From SZUA-186 sp041552135 (GTDB lineage: Bacteria > Pseudomonadota > Gammaproteobacteria > UBA9214), in assembly GCA_041552135.1 (NCBI GenBank), contig JBFELL010000080.1, positions 1-12,878 on the forward strand: a DNA stretch of 12,878 nt. Reading direction: 5' to 3'. Below the pieces are notes generated by a model. It was not told the origin of the DNA. It was given only the letters and a program-made list of their open reading frames with translations, and did not search any database. Of the stretch, positions 5,925 through 12,878 are shown in pieces (the first letter of the stretch is position 1; every line of letters begins with the position of its first letter). Position numbers and translations under genes: made by a program.

Positions 5925-7409
5925 ATGAAATTCACCGTCAAGAGCGAGAAACCCGGTACAGTGAAGGCCGGCTGCGTTGTCCTCGGGGTATACGAGAAAC
6001 GCAGACTCTCGAACGCCGCCGCGGAGTTCGACAAGACCACGCGCGGCCTGCTGACCCGGCTGATGAAAGATGGCGAGATGGACGGCAAGTGCGGCCAGAC
6101 ACTGCTGGTGCATTACCCGCGGGGGGCACATTGCGAACGCGTGCTGCTGGTTGGCTGCGGCAAGGAGAAGGAGTTCAGCGAAAAACGCTACCGCGAGGCC
6201 GTCGCGGCCGCTGCCGGCATGGTCAACAGCTCCGGCGCCTCGGATGCGACCAGCTACCTTGCCGAGCTCGACGTGGCCGATCGCGACCTCTACTGGAAGG
6301 TGCGCCAGCAGGTTGAGAGCAGCGTCGCCGTCCTGTTCCGGTCCGATGACCTGAAGAGCAAAAAGGACAAGACACCGCGGCAGCTGCGCCGGCTGGCCGT
6401 CAACACCGCGGACGCCGACACGGCACACAGGGCGATCCGTGACGGCAACGCCATCGCCGGCGGCGTGGAACTCGCCCGCAGGCTTGGCAACCTGCCGGGC
6501 AACATCTGCACACCCTCCTACCTTGCCGGCCAGGCCCGCGATCTGGGCAAGGCGCACAAGCAGCTGAAGGTCAGCGTACTCAACGAGGCCGCCATGGAAA
6601 AACTCGGCATGGGTTCCCTGCTCTGCGTGTCGCGCGGCAGCCGTGAGCCGGCCAGGCTGATCACGCTGGAATACAGCGGCGGCAACAAGGGCGACAAACC
6701 GGTGGTACTGGTCGGCAAGGGCGTCACCTTCGACTCGGGCGGCATCTCCATCAAGCCGTCACCCGCGATGGACGAGATGAAGTTCGACATGTGCGGTGCC
6801 GCCAGTGTACTGGGTACCCTGCAGGCCTGTGCCGAAATGGACCTGCCGGTCAACGTGGTGGGCGTGATCCCGACGACGGAAAACCTGCCCGACGGCAATG
6901 CCAGCAAGCCCGGTGATATTGTCACCAGCATGTCCGGCCAGACCATCGAGGTCCTGAACACCGACGCCGAGGGGCGATTGATCCTGTGTGACGCGCTTAC
7001 ATACTGCGGCAAGTTCAGGCCCGACGTCGTGGTGGACATCGCCACCCTCACGGGCGCCTGTGTCATCGCCCTTGGGGGGCATGCCGCCGGCCTGCTGGGC
7101 AATGACGATGCGCTGGCCGATGCCCTGCTCACGGCCGGCAGCTATGCCGCGGACCGCGCCTGGCGACTGCCGCTGTGGGATGACTACCAGCCGCAGCTCG
7201 ACAGCAACTTCGCCGACATGGCCAACATCGGTGGCCGCGAGGCCGGCACTATCACCGCGGCCTGCTTCCTGTCGCGTTTCACCGGGGACTACCGCTGGGC
7301 GCACCTAGATATCGCCGGCGTCGCCTGGAAACAGGGCAAGGAGAAGGGCGCCACCGGCCGGCCGGTGTCCCTGCTGACACAGTTCCTGCTGGACCGCTGC
7401 AAGGCCTGA
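5925..7409 (+). CDS. pepA: Leucyl aminopeptidase (M17 family, PepA)
   Basis: A cytoplasmic two-metal aminopeptidase that removes N-terminal residues from peptides; the E. coli protein also binds DNA in Xer recombination. The 494-residue length fits (E. coli 503). The metal ligands are all visible: K265 in VGKG, D270 in TFDSGG, D288 in KFDMCGA, and D347 and E349 in NTDAEGR. The catalytic K277 (SIKP) and R351 are also present, all shifted by five from E. coli numbering. The N-terminal domain (about 1-160) is the more variable part. AGGAG (5914-5918) six bases before the ATG supports the start. It opens a rightward block with holC, a small gene and valS. Confidence 0.97.
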   Translation: MKFTVKSEKPGTVKAGCVVLGVYEKRRLSNAAAEFDKTTRGLLTRLMKDGEMDGKCGQTLLVHYPRGAHCERVLLVGCGKEKEFSEKRYREAVAAAAGMVNSSGASDATSYLAELDVADRDLYWKVRQQVESSVAVLFRSDDLKSKKDKTPRQLRRLAVNTADADTAHRAIRDGNAIAGGVELARRLGNLPGNICTPSYLAGQARDLGKAHKQLKVSVLNEAAMEKLGMGSLLCVSRGSREPARLITLEYSGGNKGDKPVVLVGKGVTFDSGGISIKPSPAMDEMKFDMCGAASVLGTLQACAEMDLPVNVVGVIPTTENLPDGNASKPGDIVTSMSGQTIEVLNTDAEGRLILCDALTYCGKFRPDVVVDIATLTGACVIALGGHAAGLLGNDDALADALLTAGSYAADRAWRLPLWDDYQPQLDSNFADMANIGGREAGTITAACFLSRFTGDYRWAHLDIAGVAWKQGKEKGATGRPVSLLTQFLLDRCKA

Positions 7410-7422
7410 ACCGGCCCGGATC

Positions 7423-7851
7423 ATGACGCGCGTCGATTTCTACATACTCAAACAGGACGAACACGCTGCCAGGTCCCTGTTTGCCTGCCGCCTGACGGAA
7501 AAGGCCTTCAGGCAGGGGCACAGGGTTTTCATCAATGTCGACTCGGACGATCAGCTGCGCCAGCTGGATGACATGCTGTGGGTGTTTCGCGATGGCAGTT
7601 TCCTGCCGCACGCCGTCTTCGATGGCAGCGCCGACACGCCCGAGCCGATCCTGCTGGGACATGGCGCCGAGCCGCAGTCCTGCAGCGATGTACTGGTCAA
7701 CCTCTCGGCCGGGGTGCCGACCTGGTTCGGCCGCTTCGACCGGGTTGCCGAACTGGTCGACGGCAATGAGGCCCAGCGCGCAGTCGCCCGTGAACGCTAC
7801 CTGTTCTACAAGGACCGCGGCTACACACTGAATACACATGACATCGGTTGA
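7423..7851 (+). CDS. holC: DNA polymerase III chi subunit
   Basis: HolC (142 residues; E. coli 147) is the clamp-loader accessory subunit that binds psi (HolD) and the C-terminal tail of SSB at the replication fork. The sequence opens with VDFYIL, followed by ARSLFACRLTEKAFRQGHRVFI and the typical DDMLWVFRDGSFLPHAV segment (about residues 49-65). LVNLSAGVP and FGRFDRVAELVDGNEAQRAVARERYLFYKDRGY near the end are also typical. The position 13 bases after pepA and upstream of valS matches the classic pepA-holC-valS order. The ribosome site is weak (GGA shortly before the ATG), so expression probably depends on the pepA transcript. Confidence 0.94.
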   Translation: MTRVDFYILKQDEHAARSLFACRLTEKAFRQGHRVFINVDSDDQLRQLDDMLWVFRDGSFLPHAVFDGSADTPEPILLGHGAEPQSCSDVLVNLSAGVPTWFGRFDRVAELVDGNEAQRAVARERYLFYKDRGYTLNTHDIG

Positions 7852-7854
7852 GAC

Positions 7855-8226
7855 ATGAAAGCGACCCACGAACTGCTGGTTGATGATGATGGCGTACCTG
7901 TCCTGACGGACGTCGTGCCACCCGAGATCGAGCCCGGGGAACTGCCCGACAACCGGCTGGCCGCCATGTCGGTGGAAGATGTCATACAGACCATTCTCAC
8001 CAGCCATTCCTTCCGGCAGCAGCTCGACGAGATCTCCACCGACGTAACCCGCCAGGTCCGCGAACAGCTGGAACAGCTGCTGCGCCCCGCCATCGAGCAG
8101 GCCATCACCGATGCCATGGATGACAGCAGCCTCTCCGGCGAGTCCATCCACCAGCAACTCGAAACCGCGCTGCCGGCGCTCATCTCCGCCCAGCTCAGGG
8201 CAATCGGCCTCGAGAGCAATAACTGA
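7855..8226 (+). CDS. Small acidic protein of unknown function between holC and valS
   Basis: I do not recognise a characterised family. The 123-residue protein begins three bases after the holC stop. Its N-terminus carries DGVPVLTDVVPPE (about residues 12-24), a motif resembling the PVLTDVV/PVLTEVV stretch of short uncharacterised proteobacterial proteins such as DUF2486. The rest is predicted helical and rich in Q, E, L and D, with repeated hydrophobic spacing (VREQLEQLL, AIEQAITDAM, LETALPALI) that could form a coiled coil or helical bundle. There is no signal peptide, membrane segment, metal site or catalytic motif. The tight linkage suggests co-translation with holC, but a role in replication is only a guess. 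Confidence 0.8.
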   Translation: MKATHELLVDDDGVPVLTDVVPPEIEPGELPDNRLAAMSVEDVIQTILTSHSFRQQLDEISTDVTRQVREQLEQLLRPAIEQAITDAMDDSSLSGESIHQQLETALPALISAQLRAIGLESNN

Positions 8227-8259
8227 CTGCGGCGGCACAAAACCGGCTGCACGCTGCGC

Positions 8260-8265
8260 TATAAT
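8260..8265 (+). promoter_or_regulatory. valS promoter, -10 box
   Basis: A perfect TATAAT stands 34 bases after the preceding stop codon and is followed by a GC-rich discriminator (CCCCGCCCCGG). A good -35 box is not visible: the region 16-18 bases upstream reads ACAAAA. Transcription would start near 8272 and give a leader of about 40 bases to the ATG at 8313. The GC-rich discriminator fits growth-rate control of a translation gene; that part is inference. Confidence 0.6.
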
Positions 8266-8312
8266 CCCCGCCCCGGCCTGTCGTGGCCACTGAATTTCAG
8301 GCGATTCTCCGG

Positions 8313-11078
8313 ATGGACAAGACCTACAACCCGCACAGCATCGAGCAGCGCTGGTACGAAACCTGGGAACAGGCCGGCTATTTCGCACCCGCCGGGCGGG
8401 GCGAACCCTATTGCATCATGATCCCGCCGCCCAACGTTACGGGCAGCCTGCACATGGGCCACGCCTTCCAGGACACCCTGATGGATGCCCTGACCCGCTA
8501 CCACCGCATGCGTGGCGACAACACGCTGTGGCAGCCCGGCACCGACCATGCGGGCATTGCCACGCAGATGGTGGTGGAACGCCAGCTCAACAGCGACGAC
8601 ATGACCCGCCACGACCTCGGCCGCGAGGCCTTCATCGAGCGGATCTGGGAATGGAAACACGAATCCGGCGGCACCATCACCCGGCAGCTGCGCCGTATGG
8701 GATCCTCCGTCGACTGGAGCCGCGAGCGCTTCACCATGGACACCGGCCTGTCCGAGGCCGTGCGCGAGACCTTTGTGCGGCTCTACGAGGAAGGCCTGAT
8801 CTACCGCGGCAAGCGGCTGGTGAACTGGGACCCGATCCTGCACACGGCCGTCTCCGACCTCGAGGTCATCTCCGAGGAGGAAGCCGGTCACCTCTGGCAT
8901 ATGCGCTACCCGCTGAGCGACGGCAGCGGGCAGCTGGTGGTCGCCACCACCCGCCCGGAGACCATGCTGGGTGACACCGCGGTTGCGGTACACCCCGAAG
9001 ACGAGCGCTATGCCTCGCTGGTCGGCAAGACCGTCACCCTGCCGCTGACCGGCCGGGAAATCCCCGTTATCGCGGACGACTATGTCGATCCCGGGTTCGG
9101 CACCGGCTGCGTGAAGATCACGCCGGCCCACGATTTCAACGACTATGAAATCGGCAAGCGCCACGACCTGCCGATGATCAATGTCCTGACGATCGACGCC
9201 TGCATCAACGACGAGGCACCGGAGCCTTACCGCGGCATGGACCGTTATGCCGCACGCCGGCAGATCGTCGATGACCTGAAGGCACTCGACCTGCTGGAGA
9301 AGATCGAGGACCACAGGCTGATGGTGCCACGCGGCGACCGATCCGGCACCGTGGTCGAACCCTACCTGACTGACCAGTGGTTCGTGAAAATCGGCCCGCT
9401 GGCGGAACCGGCAATCCGGGCGGTCGAGGACGGTGACATCCGCTTTATTCCGGACAACTGGAAAAACACCTATTTCGAGTGGATGCGCAACATCCAGGAC
9501 TGGTGCATCTCGCGGCAGATCTGGTGGGGTCACCGCATCCCGGCCTGGTATGACCGCGACGGTAACGTGTATGTCGGGCGTACCGAGGCCGAGGCGCGCG
9601 AAAAGCACGGTCTGGGAGATGACATCGAACTCAGCCAGGACGCAGACGTGCTGGACACCTGGTTCTCGTCCGCCCTGTGGCCGTTCAGCACGCTCGGCTG
9701 GCCGGAGCAGACCGAGGCCCTGAAGACCTTCTACCCGACCAGTGTGCTGGTGACCGGTTTCGACATTATCTTTTTCTGGGTCGCGCGCATGATCATGATG
9801 GGACTCAAGTTCATGGATGCCGTGCCCTTCCACGAGGTCTATATCCACGGCCTGGTGCGCGATGCCCACGGCCAGAAGATGTCAAAGTCCAAGGGCAACG
9901 TCCTCGACCCGATCGACCTGATCGATGGCATAGAACTCGAGGCCCTGGTGCAGAAACGCCGTGCCGGGCTGATGCAACCGAAAATGGCCGACAGGATCGA
10001 GCAGCACACCCGCAAGGACTTCCCGGACGGGATACCCGCGTTTGGCACCGACGCCCTGCGCTTTACCTTTGCCGCCCTTGCCTCAACCGGTCGCGACATC
10101 AATTTCGACCTGGGGCGTATCGAGGGCTACCGCAACTTCTGCAACAAGCTGTGGAATGCCGCACGCTACGTACTGATGAATACCGAGGGCAAGGACTGCG
10201 GCCAGCAGGGTGGCGAGATCGAACTGGATGCCGCTGACCGCTGGATCATCTCCCGGCTGCAGGAAACCGAACAGACCGTCATCGACTCGACCGGCAGCTA
10301 CCGCTTCGACCTGGCGGCACAGGCAATCTACGCCTTCACCTGGGACGAGTACTGCGACTGGTACCTGGAACTTTCGAAACCGGTACTGACCGACAAGAGC
10401 AGTAGCGACGCGGCACAGCGCGGCACGCGCCGGACCCTGGTTACGGTCATGGAGACGCTGCTGCGACTGGCACACCCGATCATCCCCTTCATTACCGAGG
10501 AGATCTGGCAGCGCATGGCACCGCTGGCCGGCGTCGACGGCAAGACCATCATGCAGCAACCCTACCCTGCCCCGGACGCCGGCATGCTTGACGGCGATGC
10601 CTGCAGCGAAATCGACTGGGTCAGGACGTTCATTGTCGGTGTGCGCAAGATACGCAGCGGCATGAATATCGATCCCCGCAAGCCCCTGCCCGTACTGGTG
10701 CAGAACGGGTCGGATGCAGACCGGGATCGCCTGCAGCGCAATCGCCCTTACCTGGAAAGCGTCGGCCGCATCGAGGACGTCACCTGGCTTGAGGCCAAGG
10801 ATCCGGCACCGGAGTCGGCCACGGCACTGGTGGGGGACATGAAGCTGCTGATACCGCTGGCCGGGCTGATCGACAAGGAGGCCGAGAACATCCGCCTGTC
10901 GAAGGAACTGGAAAAGAGAACCGGCGAGCTGGAGCGTTGCGAGAAAAAACTGGCCAATGCGAACTTTGTCGACAAGGCACCCGCGGCCGTGGTGGACAAG
11001 GAGCGGGCCCGTGCCAGCGAGCTACAGAGCGCCATCACCAGCCTGCAGGAACAGCAACGCAGGATACTGGCCCTGTAG
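8313..11078 (+). CDS. valS: Valyl-tRNA synthetase
   Basis: ValRS charges tRNA-Val in the cytoplasm and edits mischarged threonine. From ATG 8313 it is 921 residues (E. coli 951). It begins MDKTYNPHSIEQRWYETWE, matching the family start. The class I signatures are HMGH (residues 47-50) in PPNVTGSLHMGHAF and KMSKS (522-526) in GQKMSKSKGN. The CP1 editing domain spans roughly 190-330 with TTRPETMLGDTAVAV. The C-terminal 60 residues form the charged coiled-coil arm (KEAENIRLSKELEKRTGEL) that grips tRNA. A GTG at 8283 would add ten residues, but it lies only about ten bases from the predicted transcript start and has no family match. AGGCGA (8299-8304) serves the ATG. Confidence 0.97.
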   Translation: MDKTYNPHSIEQRWYETWEQAGYFAPAGRGEPYCIMIPPPNVTGSLHMGHAFQDTLMDALTRYHRMRGDNTLWQPGTDHAGIATQMVVERQLNSDDMTRHDLGREAFIERIWEWKHESGGTITRQLRRMGSSVDWSRERFTMDTGLSEAVRETFVRLYEEGLIYRGKRLVNWDPILHTAVSDLEVISEEEAGHLWHMRYPLSDGSGQLVVATTRPETMLGDTAVAVHPEDERYASLVGKTVTLPLTGREIPVIADDYVDPGFGTGCVKITPAHDFNDYEIGKRHDLPMINVLTIDACINDEAPEPYRGMDRYAARRQIVDDLKALDLLEKIEDHRLMVPRGDRSGTVVEPYLTDQWFVKIGPLAEPAIRAVEDGDIRFIPDNWKNTYFEWMRNIQDWCISRQIWWGHRIPAWYDRDGNVYVGRTEAEAREKHGLGDDIELSQDADVLDTWFSSALWPFSTLGWPEQTEALKTFYPTSVLVTGFDIIFFWVARMIMMGLKFMDAVPFHEVYIHGLVRDAHGQKMSKSKGNVLDPIDLIDGIELEALVQKRRAGLMQPKMADRIEQHTRKDFPDGIPAFGTDALRFTFAALASTGRDINFDLGRIEGYRNFCNKLWNAARYVLMNTEGKDCGQQGGEIELDAADRWIISRLQETEQTVIDSTGSYRFDLAAQAIYAFTWDEYCDWYLELSKPVLTDKSSSDAAQRGTRRTLVTVMETLLRLAHPIIPFITEEIWQRMAPLAGVDGKTIMQQPYPAPDAGMLDGDACSEIDWVRTFIVGVRKIRSGMNIDPRKPLPVLVQNGSDADRDRLQRNRPYLESVGRIEDVTWLEAKDPAPESATALVGDMKLLIPLAGLIDKEAENIRLSKELEKRTGELERCEKKLANANFVDKAPAAVVDKERARASELQSAITSLQEQQRRILAL

Positions 11079-11106
11079 GCACTCGACAGGCCCGGGCAAT
11101 CACTAT

Positions 11107-11331
11107 CTAGACGCCCGCCACCTTCATCACCACCTGCACCACAGCCCACACCATCAGGACAAACACAATGGTAACAAGCAGCCCGACCATGATGTAATGG
11201 GACGGCTTGCCGTGCATGAAATCCTGCTCACGCCTGCGATTGCTCTGCACTCCGAACATGCTGGCGAGCACACTGCCCAGCACGCCAATAAAGGATGGCG
11301 CACGTGACTTGTCACTGTCCTGTGTCGTCAT
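11107..11331 (-). CDS. DUF2970 family small membrane protein
   Basis: A 74-residue protein of unknown function. It matches the DUF2970 layout: a conserved amphipathic N-terminus SFIGVLGSVLASMFGVQS (residues 13-30), a basic RRREQDF segment (32-38), HGKPSHYIMVG (40-50) and one membrane helix (about 47-69). It faces valS, whose stop is only 28 bases away, with no obvious terminator between them. The ribosome site is modest (GACGGG shortly before the ATG). The ATG is preceded by a perfect 8-bp palindrome at 11352-11370. Nothing in the sequence suggests its role. Confidence 0.85.
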   Translation of the reverse strand: MTTQDSDKSRAPSFIGVLGSVLASMFGVQSNRRREQDFMHGKPSHYIMVGLLVTIVFVLMVWAVVQVVMKVAGV

Positions 11332-11351
11332 AACCCGTCTCGGTTGAGAAG

Positions 11352-11370
11352 TGCCGGTATTGTACCGGCA
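11352..11370. repeat. Perfect 8-bp inverted repeat upstream of the DUF2970 gene
   Basis: TGCCGGTA (11352-11359), loop TTG and TACCGGCA (11363-11370) are exact complements. The dyad begins 21 bases upstream of the DUF2970 ATG on the minus strand, so it would lie in that gene's leader or promoter. It may be an operator or an RNA hairpin. No T-run follows on either strand, which argues against an intrinsic terminator. Confidence 0.5.
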
Positions 11371-11487
11371 GACGGCCGGCTCGCAAGAAACCCGCCAGCC
11401 GGACGATAGCGCCAGTCAATACCCGCTTTTCCAGCTGGTCAGCCGCACCCGCACACCCGCCAGATCCTGCTAAGCCACGCATATTCC

Positions 11488-11514
11488 TCAACTTTTTCAC
11501 CGCATTGCCGATAG
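11488..11514 (+). promoter_or_regulatory. Candidate FliA (sigma-28) promoter for the HD-GYP gene
   Basis: TCAACTTT (11488-11495), an 11-base spacer and GCCGATAG (11507-11514) match the flagellar sigma-28 consensus TAAAGTTT-N11-GCCGATAA at 6 of 8 and 7 of 8 positions with exact spacing. It lies on the coding strand, upstream of a gene whose family often controls motility. It would give a leader of about 140 bases, which is long. No flagellar gene is in the window, so the presence of FliA in this organism is assumed. Confidence 0.5.
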
Positions 11515-11662
11515 ATACAGGTGTATGCGGATTACTTAATTTGTCTATTTATTTCAGTCGGTTACGAAATTTCTGCCGTATGCCGCACGAATTAAAAGAC
11601 GGATTTTCACGCCAGTCGCGCATGAACAGGCATGCGACCGGCATAGAGAAAAGAGAGCTTTC

Positions 11663-12718
11663 ATGACAACGATCGTAATTGTTGACGACCAGCTGACCAG
11701 CCGCCAGGTACTGGTGCAACTCATCAGTTCGATGGACGGGGAATTTGACGTTCAATCATTCGCGAACCCTGTAGAAGGCCTCAACTGGTGCGTCAGGAAC
11801 CCTGTCGACCTGATACTCACCGACTACAAGATGCCGGAGATGAACGGTGTCGAATTCATACAGAAATTTCGCAGTTACGACGCATGCGAGCACATACCAA
11901 TCATCATGGTGACCTCTATCGAGGACAAGAACGTGCGCTACGAGGCACTTGGTGCCGGTGCAACGGATTTCCTGATGAAGCCGGTCGACCACCACGAATG
12001 CCGTGCACGGTGCCGCAATCTCCTGACGCAGCACCAGCAGTACAAGATCATTCGCGATCGCTCCCGGTGGCTGGAGCGTCGTGTTGCCGAGGCGACCAGT
12101 GAGATCCGGCTACGGGAACGCGAGACACTGATACGGCTGGCGAAAGCCGGTGAATACCGTGATGAAGACACCGGTAATCACGTCATACGCATGGCGAAGT
12201 ACTCCAGGGTCATTGCCGAAGCCATCGGCTTCTCATCGGAGGACGCCAATGTTATCGAGATGGCCGCACCGATGCACGATATCGGCAAGATCGGAATCAA
12301 GGACGGGATCCTGCTCAAGCCAGGCAAGTTGACCACAGAAGAATTCGAGGTCATGAAAGAGCATACCCGTATCGGCTATGAAATCCTCAAGGACAGTCCA
12401 TCCAAGTTCCTGCAGATGGGTGCCGTCATCGCACTGGGACACCATGAGAAATATGACGGAAGCGGTTACCCTTTCGGAAAGAAGGGTGATGACATACCGA
12501 TAGAGGCACGCATCGTCGCCATCGCCGATGTCTATGATGCACTCGTATCAGAGCGCCCGTACAAACACGCCTGGTCCATGCAGGCCGCACTGGAATACAT
12601 GGAGGGACAACGCGGCAAGCATTTCGACCCTGTGTGCTTTGACGCATTCAAGACACAAATCGATTCCGTAATGAAAATACAGAATATGCTGCCGGATTAT
12701 AATGTAGCAAACACATAA
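11663..12718 (+). CDS. Response regulator with HD-GYP domain (RpfG-like c-di-GMP phosphodiesterase)
   Basis: A 351-residue cytoplasmic regulator. The receiver domain (1-120) has acidic D8 and D9, phosphoacceptor D54 in LTDYKMPEMNG, T84 and K106 (KPVD). A helical linker (about 125-155) leads to an HD-GYP domain (155-345) with HD at H205-D206 in APMHDIGKIGIKDGIL, KEHT (H234), HH at 260-261, DGSGYP (265-270) and D289 in AIADVYDALVSERPYK. All residues expected for cyclic-di-GMP hydrolysis appear present. The design matches RpfG. GAGAG (11653-11657) five bases before the ATG supports the start. The gene is visibly more AT-rich than the valS block. The next frame begins two bases after its stop and is probably its kinase. 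Confidence 0.93.
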   Translation: MTTIVIVDDQLTSRQVLVQLISSMDGEFDVQSFANPVEGLNWCVRNPVDLILTDYKMPEMNGVEFIQKFRSYDACEHIPIIMVTSIEDKNVRYEALGAGATDFLMKPVDHHECRARCRNLLTQHQQYKIIRDRSRWLERRVAEATSEIRLRERETLIRLAKAGEYRDEDTGNHVIRMAKYSRVIAEAIGFSSEDANVIEMAAPMHDIGKIGIKDGILLKPGKLTTEEFEVMKEHTRIGYEILKDSPSKFLQMGAVIALGHHEKYDGSGYPFGKKGDDIPIEARIVAIADVYDALVSERPYKHAWSMQAALEYMEGQRGKHFDPVCFDAFKTQIDSVMKIQNMLPDYNVANT

Positions 12719-12720
12719 CA

Positions 12721-12878
12721 ATGTATTTTCAACGAACTACAGCCCGCATCCTCCACAGGCTAGCTGACAGCATAGGTCGAGTATTCGAATTTCCAAACGT
12801 AATAGCGGGTGGAGACTTCCAGCAGGCAGTTATCCGGGTTGTAATCCTTTCTTCAATCACAATTTACTTCTCGCTTCA
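12721..12878 (+). CDS. Probable membrane sensor histidine kinase, N-terminal fragment
   Basis: The frame is open from ATG 12721 to the window end (52 codons) and starts two bases after the HD-GYP stop, so the two are almost certainly one transcript. The first 30 residues are soluble; then DFQQAVIRVVILSSITIYF (about 32-50) runs into a hydrophobic, probably membrane, helix. RpfC-type hybrid kinases open in a similar way, with a short cytoplasmic stretch, an EHxQxLIRIII-like motif and then several membrane helices. The kinase assignment rests on this resemblance and on position beside an RpfG-like regulator; no catalytic domain is in view. No ribosome site is visible, which suggests translational reinitiation. 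Confidence 0.6.
   Translation, partial: MYFQRTTARILHRLADSIGRVFEFPNVIAGGDFQQAVIRVVILSSITIYFSL

Larger units (their letters stand above)
11332..11662. other. 331-base intergenic region before the HD-GYP gene
   Basis: No gene is supported here. The left half (to about 11475) is GC-rich and carries the 8-bp palindrome and a further CCGGCT/AGCCGG pair (11376-11402). From about 11480 the sequence becomes AT-rich, with the FliA-like promoter at 11488-11514 and T/A runs to about 11575. A 6-bp hairpin, CGCATG (11619-11624) with CATGCG (11631-11636), stands in the leader of the downstream gene, 26 bases before its start. The change in composition marks the boundary between the housekeeping block and the signalling pair. 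Confidence 0.6.

Noticed and set aside
8259..9869. Long minus-strand ORF (536 codons) opposite valS
   Set aside because: It is an antisense shadow of a clear valS; its length follows from high GC at third positions, and its composition (rich in H, D, V, G) has no family match.
11312..11500. Minus-strand ORF of 62 codons upstream of the DUF2970 gene
   Set aside because: It overlaps the DUF2970 start, crosses the palindrome and the FliA-like element, and shows no recognisable features.

Overview
The window reads as a GC-rich chromosomal segment of a gammaproteobacterium. The evidence is gene order: a pcnB-folK-(dNK)-panB run, an lptF-lptG pair divergent from pepA, and a pepA-holC-valS block, all arrangements familiar from that class. 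I cannot name the genus from sequence alone. There are no insertion sequences, phage genes or CRISPR arrays. Nearly every gene is a recognisable housekeeping gene, and the least ordinary part is the last 1.5 kb.

Layout: positions 1-2826 hold a leftward block that reads pcnB (poly(A) polymerase), folK (folate pathway kinase), a deoxynucleoside kinase and then, after a 249-base gap rich in small palindromes, the first codons of panB. Positions 2786-3483 run rightward: a tRNA-Glu(CTC) gene with its own promoter, then an RDD-family membrane protein. A REP-like inverted pair (3525-3597) fills the convergent gap. Positions 3631-5786 are leftward lptF-lptG, two permease subunits of the LPS exporter, overlapping by ATGA. 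Positions 5925-11078 run rightward: pepA, holC, a small unrecognised acidic protein and valS, which has its own promoter with a perfect -10 box. A short DUF2970 membrane protein (11107-11331) faces valS. After a 331-base intergenic region comes a rightward signalling pair: a REC plus HD-GYP response regulator (RpfG-like) and, two bases later, the start of a membrane protein that is probably its sensor kinase, cut off by the window end.

Functional links: FolK makes a folate precursor and PanB consumes 5,10-methylene-tetrahydrofolate, so that block joins one-carbon metabolism to pantothenate synthesis, with nucleotide salvage inserted. LptF and LptG are obligate partners. The terminal pair looks like a phosphorelay controlling cyclic-di-GMP breakdown. 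Upstream of it lies a sequence matching the flagellar sigma factor (FliA) promoter with exact spacing, suggesting a link to motility. That promoter, the nearly symmetric -10 box shared by pcnB and tRNA-Glu, and two start-codon corrections (valS, lptG) are the main points that go beyond routine annotation.
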